In this document: positions 47,226 to 56,409 of the stretch, in pieces
How positions within the stretch are numbered: the stretch's first letter is position 1
Layout of the letters: each line of letters starts with the position of its first letter
DNA from: Atherix ibis
Taxonomy: Eukaryota; Arthropoda; Insecta; Diptera; Athericidae
Assembly (NCBI GenBank): GCA_958298945.1
Contig: OY282609.1
Span: 15,668,326-15,732,325, forward strand
Reading direction: 5' to 3'
Length of the DNA: 64,000 nt
Program-made: the position numbers and the translations under genes
The notes under the pieces: generated by a model
What the model saw: the letters and a program-made list of their open reading frames with translations, nothing else
The model's database searches: none
Told to the model about the DNA's origin: nothing

Positions 47226-49436
47226 AGTATTTTCCCTTAACTAATTTCTAAAAATATTCCAAAAATAAAATCATCTCGTAATAAATTTTATTGTTAACAA
47301 TAATTTTTAAATAATATTCAAAAAAACAGGGTGGAACAGAAAACGATTTATTTATCTTTATTTGTTGTTTTTGTTTTAATATTTAAAAAAATATTTTTTT
47401 ATAAAAATCCACTTTTACTCAAACGACTGTGGGGAAATTGTCTTTTTCTTGGAATAGAATAAGCAGTTTTGTTTAATATTTATATTCACTCAATAGATAT
47501 CGATTTTAATTTCTTATGAATTCGTAACGATTGTGAATTTATCTATTTATCTATTTACTAGAGGATTACATATAATCTTGATGCGCTACAATAAAAATTT
47601 CCAAAATTCTAATGAAAATACTGTCGCTTAGCAGAATGGCATACACGCAATTCGCTTTAAATTTACAATGCATGAATTATTTATTGAATCTGGCATGCCT
47701 CCACCTCACCCTTAACTAAACGTTTATCTACATATGTCATAACTTTGGAGTACCTTATTTTTGGGGATGGAATGAATGAACATATTTACGTGCGGAGGCA
47801 CAGTGACGGTATGATAAAAATATGGCGTTTATCCAATTCAGTGAAATAACAATAAAAAGGAACCGAATTCGAATTGACAGTGTGGAGCTGGTGTATTTGA
47901 ATGTACGAAAACAGGTTATCTTTTCTGTATTGGGAAAAAAAGTCCTTAAAGAATAGATTCCAAAACAGCCAAAAACATATTGGATAATGGTGTACAAATC
48001 ACAGTATGCTCTATATTATGATATTTGGATTGCTGTAAAATGTTCCCAAATGGAATAGAAAAAGGCTGGCGCACAAACAAAAAAACTCCATACAGGATAA
48101 TGGAAAAACCCAACTCTTTTTTTTTGCTAGTAGATTAGAGCCCACAGCGCAGAGCACAGAGTACATCCATATATATCTACATGAAACGATTAACCCAAAA
48201 TGTTCACAGTAAATACAAACGGAATAGATAGGAACACTTTTAGACTTCTTGACAAAAGCGGCATTCAAATTATGGAACCTTGATGGCAACTTGCTAGACA
48301 ATGTAATCGATATGACCGGAGGGAATAGAATTAGGGCGAAATAACAAAACTTCCAATTCCTATCGTATCCCCAGACCTCTTGAAGGCAAATTTCTTCACA
48401 AAACTGCCGACACTTATTTTTATGCGTTCAATTTTGCTGAAAGAACAAGTACAAGATGTAATCCGCAGTCTCTGTGTGAGGAGTTTTATCTTTTTCGACC
48501 ATCTTCATTCCATGGCATATCAGCCAGCCGAGACGGGCCGTCGTCGCACGTTCCAAAATCCAAGGTGTATAGTTGTTTAGATGGCCCCTAAAATCTGTCC
48601 GTAACACGAATCATCTTTCTACATTCTACGTTCAACCTTGTCCTGTCATCCACCACTGAGTCTCTCTTTCTCTACCCGCTATCTTTTATACCAACGAGAT
48701 ACTATGATGCCAACTCCTATCTAAAACAATCACAAGGCTACTTTATGATGCCTACACACAGTATATGCATAAATAGTACAGCACAATAAGTAGTAGACAA
48801 TGCCAGAGTTAGCGTCTTCTCCCCTAACTGCTCCTTGTCATGTCGTTGTATTAATTATCTTATCTGGTTATACCAATGTTTGCTAGACTTGACTGCCAGT
48901 GATTTATTCTGATTGCCATTGTGAATGAAAACTGAGCAGAATTTCCTTAAAATTCCTAATATTAAAATCTTAAATAATTATATTTAACTGGAGCAATTCA
49001 AGGTGTTTTATTTTTCATACACCTTTAGTCCACTAGTAAGCCAACCGACCACCCACATCCTTCCCCTATCCTTTACACTTTTTTTATTATTATTAACAAT
49101 GTCAACGACAAGAATCATTTCAATATTGTTGAACATACTCGAAAAATAATTCACCAATTAACCAATAATTAAATTGGAAAAATTGAATAATTAACAAGAA
49201 GCTTTTGATGAAAATAATATGAAATATGGAATTTAGTCAAATTAAATTGTAACGGTATAAATGCGTGGAAGAGAGGATGATTAGGGGATGGTGAATGGTT
49301 TAAATTAACTCAAAATTTTAGCGGAAATTATGCTATCATGCTGGTTGTTATGATGAAATTATGGAAATTTCAGATTCACTAATTCAAGATGTTTTAGGAT
49401 CTTTGAAAATCTATATGCAGTCATAATGTTACATCT
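47226..49436. other. Non-coding DNA, presumed intronic
   Basis: Mostly AT-rich. 48300-48900 is less AT-rich but has no recognised protein, tRNA or element ends. Confidence 0.45.
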
Positions 49437-49703
49437 GTGCGGCATAAAAGTAATGAGACTGTATTTATAATCGCTTTCAGCTACTCAATTACACTTTTTT
49501 GGATGTTATCGGCAGTTCCAAGATTATATCCTTGCACGTGTTTTCTGATCTTGGGACCAGGCGAATTGGGAGTCCCGTTTTGTAGAACCATAGAAATCCC
49601 TTTTTTATGGAGATGCTCGGGAGAGACACTTCGTAGCAGCGCTGAAAGGCTTCAAAGCTCTCCGATAACACTCCTTTCGATGCTACAGCCAGACCCGATA
49701 TGA
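49437..49703 (-). pseudogene. Family E segment with the same rearranged joint as the array in E3
   Basis: The minus-strand frame reads SFEAFQRCYEVSLPSISIKK, then GFLWFYKTGLP; in the neighbouring frame GPKIRKHVQGYNLGTADNIQ and KSVIE follow. FEAFQRCYE belongs to the transposase C-terminus, yet it is followed by SISIKKGFLWF and the third-block region. That is the same joint as in the E3 array 2.5 kb away in the opposite orientation. Confidence 0.75.
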
Positions 49704-50290
49704 TATCGTTTCAAGAGCTTTTCGATCTTTAAGAACATTTACACAAACTACAATCACGTAAATAAAGGAGAGGCAGTTGAGAAAATACAGGAACCCTTTT
49801 TGTTTTCACAAAGATTCGACCGCTGTCATGGTGAAGCATCCAGAAAAGTCTGCAATGTCCAATCCAACGCAAGGAACCTTCTTTTTGAGCCTTCCAACGA
49901 CTGCATTATAATAATTACTCGTTTTTATAAAGAAGTCCTTGAAAGGTTATACAATTGCATATGTTTTCAATGCTGACGGCCTTCCTGAGCAAGGTTCGTC
50001 TTCTGCTGATTCTGAGCTTTCCAAGAATTTCTTAGGCCACTAAAAAATTGATGGTTTTGATAAGGAATGTTCCCCACAGACTCGTTGCAACTATTCGTAA
50101 GTTTTTGTGGGGTCAAAAAATTTGATTGTAAGTCCCCATTTTCGTGGGGTCCTTTTTACAACTGTACTAATTACATTTGTATCGGTTTTAAGAAAATATT
50201 TTTGTTTTCGCTTAGGAGATTTTTTTTTGTGCAGCTTGATGTTATTTGTCATGTAGGAGGGGCGGTCATTATAACCATTTTGGGTTCTTG
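49437..50290 (-). mobile_element. Mariner, family E (copy E4)
   Basis: Minus-strand relic. From the right it reads FLVA and SAEDEPCSGRPSALKTYAIV (helix-turn-helix exit and linker, near 50000), GSKRRFLALDWTLQTFLDAS (block before the second aspartate, near 49880), MLHHDSGR (second block with D kept, N changed), then 49703-49437. The right-hand end near 50290 is uncertain. Confidence 0.7.
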
Positions 50291-50479
50291 ACCAATACCA
50301 ATTTACGATTGGTTTTTCCCTCCGAAATCTGGTATTGATATTTGCTTGTTCCTGATGGCTGATAGCTTTTTCAGTTGTTTTCAGCGCAATTTTTGTTAAG
50401 GAAAGGATAAGAGGATAAGTTAATTAAAGTAAAATGGTTTTTGGGAATTGGCGTAGGACCATATCTAAGTGGGACTGCT

Positions 50480-51047
50480 TGGGTGACTACCACCCAGCCG
50501 AGGAGAGTGCCAAGCACCTTCACATTGAGTATGGGATAACGAGTGGTTTGTTAGGTATGAAGCGTGAATGAGTGTGTAAATAGCACGCAAGGTGGCTACG
50601 ACCGGGTGAAAGACCAAAGTTGATTCCGGTTGTACTTTCGAGTCTTGGCGAACCCGCGTGCTTGTGATGGCTTAGCGATGCCTAGGGATTTACAAGATTT
50701 CTTACCGTAGCTCAATGAGCGGAGTACAAACTGAATTACTCTTAAAACAAAAACTGATACCACGGGTATCGGGATGTCCCATGGTGTTAAAACTCACTGT
50801 GACCGACAATGGTGAGGCGCCTTAGGCAGCAACTTGGCGGTTGTGGTTGATACCGCGTTTGTGGTTTAAATGAGCCTTGCCACAAGTAGTTTGAGTAATC
50901 AGTTTGTAACTGATTACCAACTGCTAACTATCAGTTAGGTTTGTGCGCTTATTGAGCGTATCTCACTCCCTATGGTCATTGGCGACTCGTGGTTTTATGT
51001 TTAATGACAAATAAGTCACTTTAAATAACATAATACTACTGATTGAT
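50480..51047 (+). mobile_element. LX LINE, 3' UTR copy (LX2)
   Basis: Plus-strand copy homologous, in order, to the tail of LX1: GCCGAGGAGAGTGCCAAG, AATGAGTGTGTAAATAGCACG, GGTACCATG-type words, CAGTTTGTAACTGATTACCA, CGACTCGTGGTTTTATGTTT. A deletion removes part of the ORF end. It holds the uninterrupted version of the site where the family F mariner sits in LX1. It ends near 51047. Confidence 0.8.
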
Positions 51048-51322
51048 GGATCCATCAAAAGAGATATGGGCTTGATCGCTTAAGAAAACAATATTCTCTT
51101 AAAACTCAAAACATGTGTACCCACATTTGTATAAAGTTTTAAAAAATTAACATATTATTTAGTAAATAAATGGCAAATCTTATTCTAAGCAATTATTAAT
51201 ATAGTTGATGTAGATAATTTTTAGCTAACAAAATACAGTGTTATATTTTCCGAAACGTGTAATGGATAATCAGTTATCATGACTAACTTGATTTTAAAGA
51301 AGAATTTTTATATAAAGAAATT

Positions 51323-51794
51323 ATAGGCCGATTTCAATTATAAATGCCATTCCTAAATTGTTCGAATCAATTATTACTGACAAAATAAGCCCGGTCTTAA
51401 ATGAAATTATATGTGATGAACAACATGGATATGTAAAGGGAAGATCAGCTACATCTAACTTATTATTGTATACTCAGGAAATAATTGAAGCTATGGAAAA
51501 TGAAAATCAAGTTGTGTGATATACGTATATACAGACTTTTCTAAAGTACTAATTGAAAAATTGCTAGAGAAACTTAAAAAAATTGGTTTTGCTGACAAAT
51601 TTTTAAAATTTTTAGAACCATATTTGACAAATAGAAAACAATATGTCAAGTGCAAGAACTTCGTCTCACAAGAAATAGAGGTGACCTCTGGTGTACCTGA
51701 GGGTTCCCACTTGGAGCCACTTCTGTTCATTTTGTACATCAATGACATGAAAAATTTATTTACTGGATCGAAACCACTATTTCTAGCTGATGAC
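51323..51794 (+). pseudogene. LINE reverse transcriptase, fingers-palm part
   Basis: RT frame: YRPISIINAIPKLFESIITD, DEQHGYVKGRSATSNLLLYT, VYTDFSK, KIGFADKFLKFLEPYLTNRK, VTSGVPEGSHLEPLLFILYI, NDM, then FLADD, the catalytic box with leucine in place of the usual tyrosine-alanine pattern. A stop and small deletion remove AFDxxNHxLL after FSK, which held another conserved catalytic aspartate context. An RT that copies its RNA at a chromosomal nick; this copy is dead. Confidence 0.85.
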
Positions 51795-51850
51795 TAAATT
51801 TTACAGTCATCAGCTAGAAATAGTGGTTTCGATCCAGTAAATAAATTTTT
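51750..51850. repeat. Perfect 46-bp-arm inverted repeat at the SINE 5' junction
   Basis: LINE sequence 51750-51795 is repeated as an exact reverse complement at 51805-51850, with 9 bases between (within TAAATTTTACA). The left arm is native RT coding sequence (ITGSKPLFLADD region). The right arm lies between the 5' target duplication and the SINE head. The exactness implies it is young or was copied once without later change. Confidence 0.95.
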
Positions 51851-52455
51851 TTTAAAAGTGTGTGGTGCAATGGTCGAGTGTGTGGTGCAATGGTCAAGGT
51901 GACCGACTCACACTCGGTAGGTGGCGGGTTCGATTCCCGCTGCCGCCATCTCGGCATTGGTGCCGGGGTGAAAGGCCTGACTACAAGCCTTATATATGTA
52001 GTCCGTAGGGTCCCCCAACGTCACTGGGGGTTGCTTCGCTGGTCTGATAAGCCGCAAGCTATAAAAACCACCATATCAAGAAACAGCACAAGAAGAATCA
52101 ACCGGACCGTACCTCAGGCAAGAACTCATTTGGCTTTCATCGTACTCAGGGCAAAAACCGTACCTCAGGCAAAAACCCAAGACCGTACCTCAGGCAAAAA
52201 CCCAAAGGCAGAAGCAGATGGAAGACAGTTCACGGAAGCATCCGGACCGTACCTCAAGACCGTACCTCAGGCAGGAACCCAGGGCAGAGGCAGACGGAGG
52301 AGAGTTAACGGACTTTTCTGGTGCCGCTATGTGCTCCATAGGAGCGACTGTGTTCTCATGACTATGTGTGTATAAAAATGCATGTATGTGTTAAAAAAAA
52401 AAAAAAATTGTACAAATGTAGAAAATGAAAACCTGTCAAATAAATAATAATACTG
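51807..52455 (+). mobile_element. tRNA-derived SINE with inverted target copy at its 5' end
   Basis: Target duplications TAAATTTTACAG (51795-51806) and TAAATTTTATAG (52456-52467) bracket the insert. After the inverted arm come two tandem starts of GTGTGGTGCAATGGTC, then a tRNA-like head with an A-box-like TGGTGCAATGG (51883-51893) and a B box GGTTCGATTCC (51927-51937), so RNA polymerase III transcription is expected. A body with a 25-bp repeat follows, then an A15 run at about 52393 and a 3' tail AAACCTGTCAAATAAATAAT. The frame at 51860-52375 is not a protein gene. Confidence 0.9.
52107..52275 (+). repeat. 25-bp repeat within the SINE body
   Basis: The word CCGTACCTCAGGCAAAAACC and variants start at 52107, 52158, 52183, 52247 and 52260, with a decayed sixth copy at 52141. 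Full spacing is 25 bp; the 52247 copy is cut short to 13 bp. Confidence 0.85.
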
Positions 52456-52467
52456 TAAATTTTATAG

Positions 52468-53270
52468 AATAATTCAAAATCAGGAGGATGCTGACTTATT
52501 GCAAAATGATCTGTTGAGCAAGAGTGAATGGTGCATTGAAAATGGAATGGAACTAAATACAACAAAATGTAAATTTATGAGTTTCTCCAGGGCAAGGCAA
52601 GAAAAAATTGAAAACGAGTACAGTTTGAATGGATGCATATTAGAAAGAACTAAAACTATTCGTGATCTTGGACAAGCTAACGTTTAATGAACACATCGAT
52701 TTTATTATAAGTAAATCGAGAAGAACTCTAGGATTTGTACTTCGACAAAATCGTGACTTTACGTCTGTTGAAACTGTTTTTACCCTCTATAATGCACTAG
52801 TCAAGCCAACCCTAATGTGCGCCTCTTCGGTTTGGTCTCCATATTCTGATATTCACGTGCGTAGGTAAGAAAAAGTACAACATAAATTCTTGGCTTTTCC
52901 CGCATTTAAACTCGGTCTGCGAAATCGTAGGTTCAGTCACAATTATGATGAAATAGCCAGGTTATGTAAAATCAGCTCGCTGAAATCAAATAGGCAATAT
53001 ATGGATATGTGTACTTTGTATGGCTTACTGAAGAACAACGTGAACTGTCATGAACTAAAGGAGAAATTCAGGTATCAGGAGCGAAACTACGATCTACGCC
53101 CGCGAGGCTTGTTTGAAGTACCGTGTCACAAAACGTCTTATGGACAAAACTCTCCTGTTACAAGAATGTCTATTTTGGGAAATCTTCTAGATCCGAATTG
53201 TTTCACTACCTTATCTGTTGCTCAATTTAAAAGACATGCGAAAAATGTGTATCTTCAAGACTTCTCTTAG
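52468..53270 (+). pseudogene. LINE reverse transcriptase thumb and C-terminal region
   Basis: Resumes after the SINE: IIQNQEDADLLQNDLLSKSE, WCIENGMELNTTKCKFMSFS, YSLNGCILERTKTIRDLG, then after a frameshift KLTFNEHIDFIISKSRRTLG, FVLRQNRDFTSVETVFTLYN, LVKPTLMCASSVWSPY, a stop, and FLAFPAFKLGLRNRRFSHNY through FKRHAKNVYLQDFS and a stop. The wording follows the arthropod LINE C-terminal consensus (LVRPxLEYAxxVWSPY). There are two frame disruptions, so it is not functional. Confidence 0.85.
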
Positions 53271-53756
53271 ACTATTGTATGTATAAATAATAGAACATTA
53301 AGCGTTAAAGCGTTAACATGGATGCATATTTAAATATTTAATTAATGATTGTACACCACGAATTTGACTATTGAACTGTTAATTATAAGCCTGTGAAGTA
53401 AAATAAATAAATAAAATATAAAATAAAAAAAATTAATTTTGTGTTAGAGAATCATTTTTGAATAAAAAAAATTGTTTAAGTTATTCTTATCCCTACGAGG
53501 TGAAGCAAAAAAGTAATGTTGTCCGGTAAATAGTGATGAGTTTGAACGAGCCTATGGAAGTCTTTCAAATCTCGGTTAGAGATACCTGGAGCGCCAAAAT
53601 TCAGTAGAAGACGAACCTCACCGGGAATTATCATAAATAATATATAGGGTTTTCCAAAAGGAGTGATATGATTTCTTTTCAACAAAAAAAAAAAACACAC
53701 TAATTGTTAAGAAAATTCAAATGTTTTTTATTTAATGTGAAGTACAATCGATACAA

Positions 53757-54441
53757 TTAAGCTCTGAGTAAAACGTCATTCAAATGGCCTCCACGACTTC
53801 TTTTGCAGGAACGAATTCGATGAACCCAATTTTCGAGCACTTATTCCACTAAATCAAGTCGTATGTCATGAATAGCACGTTCAATATTGACTTTTAAAGC
53901 TTGAAAAGAGTCTGGTTTATTGGTAAAGACCAATGACTTCAAATAGAAGAAATAGGCTAATGGTGTTAAATCACAACTTCTTGGAGGCCATTCAATGTCA
54001 CAATTTCTTGAAATAATCGAATCTCCAAAGTTTGCTCGCAATAATTCGGTTGTTGCACGTGCTGTGTGGTACGTAGCCCCGTCTTGTTGGAACCAGATGT
54101 TGCCAAGATCAACTTCTTCCAATTTCGGCTATAAAAAGTTGGTTATCATCGATCTATACCACTCTTCATTGACACTAACGGTGTTACCAGTTTCATTTCG
54201 AAAGAAGTACGGACCAATGATTCGACCAGACCAAAAACCACACCAAACTGTCAATTTAGGTGAATGTAATGGGTGTTCATGAATAATTTGTGGATTTTCT
54301 TCGCACCAGAATCGACAGTTTTATTTATTTATCAAAATAATCATTCTGCAATTGCGCACGAAAAGTTGCAATTGGAGAACGATTATTTTGATAATAAAAT
54401 TGAATAATTTGTAAACGTTGTTCTTGCGTATATCTCTCCAT
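53757..54441 (-). pseudogene. Family C transposase, internally deleted
   Basis: It starts MERYTQEQRLQIIQFYYQNN at 54441 (helix-turn-helix), reaches FRAQLQNDYFDK and a stop. A deletion then jumps to NCRFWCEENPQIIHEHPLHS, so the first catalytic block is lost. KLTVWCGFWSGRIIGPYFFR, IWFQQDGATYHTARATTELL (second aspartate), RNCDIEWPPRSCDLTPLAYF and RSRGGHLNDVLLRA follow, ending at 53757. The third catalytic position reads LAYF where the sister copy has LDYF, so aspartate has become alanine. I count 41 residues between the second aspartate and that position. Confidence 0.85.
54330..54393. repeat. Inverted repeat inside family C coding sequence
   Basis: TATCAAAATAATC (54330-54342) pairs exactly with 54381-54393, and the next 13 bases on each side pair with two mismatches, around a 12-base loop. 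It lies at the deletion joint of the transposase N-terminal region. Confidence 0.8.
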
Positions 54442-54554
54442 GATGAAATTGTAAACATTACTAAATACAATGAAAAAAAGACAGATCATGACATATTACA
54501 AATGGCCGAAACGTCACTTAGAAATTATATCACTATTAATGGAAAACCCTATAC

Positions 54555-55130
54555 CATATATGTTAGCTCTCAAATAGCAGGGCTGTACTTTATAAAGCAA
54601 AAAGTGAATAAACCAGTAGATTTTTTTTGCCAGTTAGATGCACTTTCATATATCAAAAAGAATTAAAAAAAAAAATATTTTCGCAATTTTTTTTTAATGT
54701 TAAAATTAAAGAAAGGATTTTTTTGTTGATATTATTAGATAAAGCAATTATAATATTTTCGGATTGCACAATTCTCTTTCTTTACACACAAAAGAGAAGT
54801 TCCTATCAATAAAGTCTTTATGGTGTCATTATATAAGTTTCCGTGTATTTTATAATATTAGATATTTTTATTTAAGTTCAATGCACTCATATTAACTAAC
54901 CGCAAAAATTGCATATATCATAAGATAATGAAGCGTTCAAAAAAAAAATATAGTGCATTTGAATGATGCTATTTTGTGCTGATAGGCATGCCACGTAAAT
55001 AAACAGAATTATTCTGTGCCGTTTTAAGTAACGCACTACAAAAACACAACCACTTTTATATTGGTAGTTACCGAACGAGATTGGAACTTTTACTAAAAAG
55101 GACTAACTTAAAAGCTTTATGTAGAAAAAG
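54555..55130. other. AT-rich DNA
   Basis: No feature recognised. 54960-55130 is less AT-rich and may belong to the flank of the family D element. Confidence 0.4.
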
Positions 55131-55132
55131 TC

Positions 55133-56406
55133 CACAGTGTTGCCAGTCTCTTTTACTCTGCTAAAGTTGCATTTTAAAAAGTAAATAAAAAAAAACTAGT
55201 GTAATTTTTTTTTTAAATTTCCGATTTTATTAGAAAGATTGAACCTTGAAATTTAAGAGTGAAATACAACATTATGTAAATGACTGCCACGGCTAGCCTT
55301 ACAGTACCCTATTCGCCCCACCCAATTTTTCATTACATTTTTGATTATGTGGGCCTTTAACTCTTCAATGGCAACTTTGATTTCGTGTTTCAACGCCCTC
55401 AATTATCGCTGGATGGCTTGCGTAACATTTATCCTTAACGGCTCCCCACAGAAAATAATCCAACCGACTCAAATCACAGTTCCGAGGCGGACAATTGACA
55501 TCAGAATTTCGACTGATTATTCGGTTTTCGAAAGCAGTGCCCAAAAGTTGGATTGTTACGTTGGCTGTGTGGCAAGTGGCCCCATCCTGTTGAAACCAAA
55601 TGTCGTCCATGCCATTCTCTTCAACTTTTGGAAAGAAAAATTTGTTGAGCATACCACGATAGCGCTCACCATTGATGCCTCCAATCCAAAATCCGCACCA
55701 AACCGTGACTCGTTGTGGATATATCAGCTTTTCCATGGTGACGTATGGATTTTCTGAGCCCCAGATGCGACAATTTTGTTTGTTGATATACCCACCGAGG
55801 TGGAAATGGGCCTCACCCGAAAAGATGATTTTTCGGTAAAAAGGCTCATCTTCGGCCAATTGATCTTGAGCCCATTGGGCAATCCGAAACCGCATCGGAT
55901 GGTCATGCGGCTTTAGTTGTTGGACTAATTGAACTTTGTAAGCTATCATACCGAGGTTTTTGTGCAAAATTCCCAACAGAGAAGTGCGAGAAAAGTTCAA
56001 TTCCTGAGAACGGTGACGAGTTGATGTTGATGGATGATCACGGACATTTTCAGCAATGGCGACAATATTCTCGGTCATACGCACTAAATTAGAGCGGGAA
56101 CGAGTTGCTTTGGCAACCAACAAACCAGTTTCGTGAACTCGCTTCACGAATTTGTCCACAAGTTGACGTGATGGCATTCGATCTTTGCTCATTTTTTTTT
56201 TCTAAAATTTCTCACAGTTTGGGTTGAAGACTCACCACTTTGGAAGTCAGCTCTCAATATTTTCCAGTTTTCTTCAAGCGTATGGATTATCATTTCGTAA
56301 AATTCAAACTTTCAACTAACAATCTGTCAATTTGTGGTGACATTTAACACTCAAGTACTTCAAATAAATAGTGATTTAAAATGCAACCGCTAGATGGACC
56401 ACCCTG
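55133..56406 (-). mobile_element. Transposon family D (copy D1), DD41D-type, nearly full length
   Basis: The right end, 5' relative to the gene, is clear: the minus strand starts CAGGGTGGTCCATCTAGCGG at 56406, followed outward by TA. The left end is degraded. AGTTGCATTTTAAAAAGTAA at 55165-55184 resembles the inner right repeat (GGTTGCATTTTAAATCAC), which places the left terminus near 55133. Length is about 1.27 kb, as expected for a mariner-type element. Confidence 0.8.
55253..56192 (-). pseudogene. Family D transposase, near full length, first catalytic residue lost
   Basis: A single long frame from MSKDRMPSRQLVDKFVKRVH (56192): helix-turn-helix TSLLGILHKNLGMIAYKVQL, VQQLKPHDHPMRFRIAQWA, FYRKIIFSGEAHFHLGGYIN, KQNCRIWGSENPYVTMEKL, RVTVWCGFWIGGINGERYRG, DDIWFQQDGATCHTANVTIQ (second aspartate) and PPRNCDLSRLDYFLW (third aspartate). 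A frameshift near 55370 leads to VAIEELKAHIIKNVMKNWVG and RIGYCKASRGSHLHNVVFHS, stopping at 55253. The first block reads FSGEAHF; relatives have FSDEAHF, so the first catalytic aspartate is now glycine. Spacing between the second and third aspartates is 41 residues. IIGPYFFEN-type sequence between GGI and NGERYR is deleted. The enzyme must be inactive, but this is the best reference for the other family D scraps. Confidence 0.9.
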
Positions 56407-56409
56407 TAC

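Larger units (their letters stand above)
51323..53435 (+). mobile_element. Jockey/CR1-like LINE copy, 5'-truncated, split by a SINE
   Basis: The LINE frame starts at YRPISI (51323), is interrupted at 51795-52467 by a SINE with a target duplication, and resumes to a stop at 53270. A short 3' UTR follows, ending in AAATAAATAAATAAAATA and A-rich sequence near 53435. The clade is judged from RT wording only. Confidence 0.85.
53645..54551 (-). mobile_element. Transposon family C (copy C1), DD41D-type
   Basis: About 907 bp, with ends TAGGGTTTTCCAAAAGGAGT and, at 54532-54551, the complement of TAGGGTTTTCCATTAATAGT. TA is present at 53643-53644 and 54552-54553. A second, oppositely oriented copy is at 62380-63257. 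Confidence 0.9.

Noticed and set aside
51901..51950. Possible tRNA gene (GGTTCGATTCC loop)
   Set aside because: No complete cloverleaf; the match is the tRNA-derived head of a SINE.
51860..52375. A 171-codon open frame that could be read as a protein gene
   Set aside because: It runs through a tRNA-like head with an RNA polymerase III B box and a 25-bp repeat, between target duplications; it is a SINE, and the frame is incidental.
53841..54122. Candidate second host gene (FQQDGATYHT protein)
   Set aside because: It is the catalytic region of a transposase bounded by inverted ends and TA, not a host gene.
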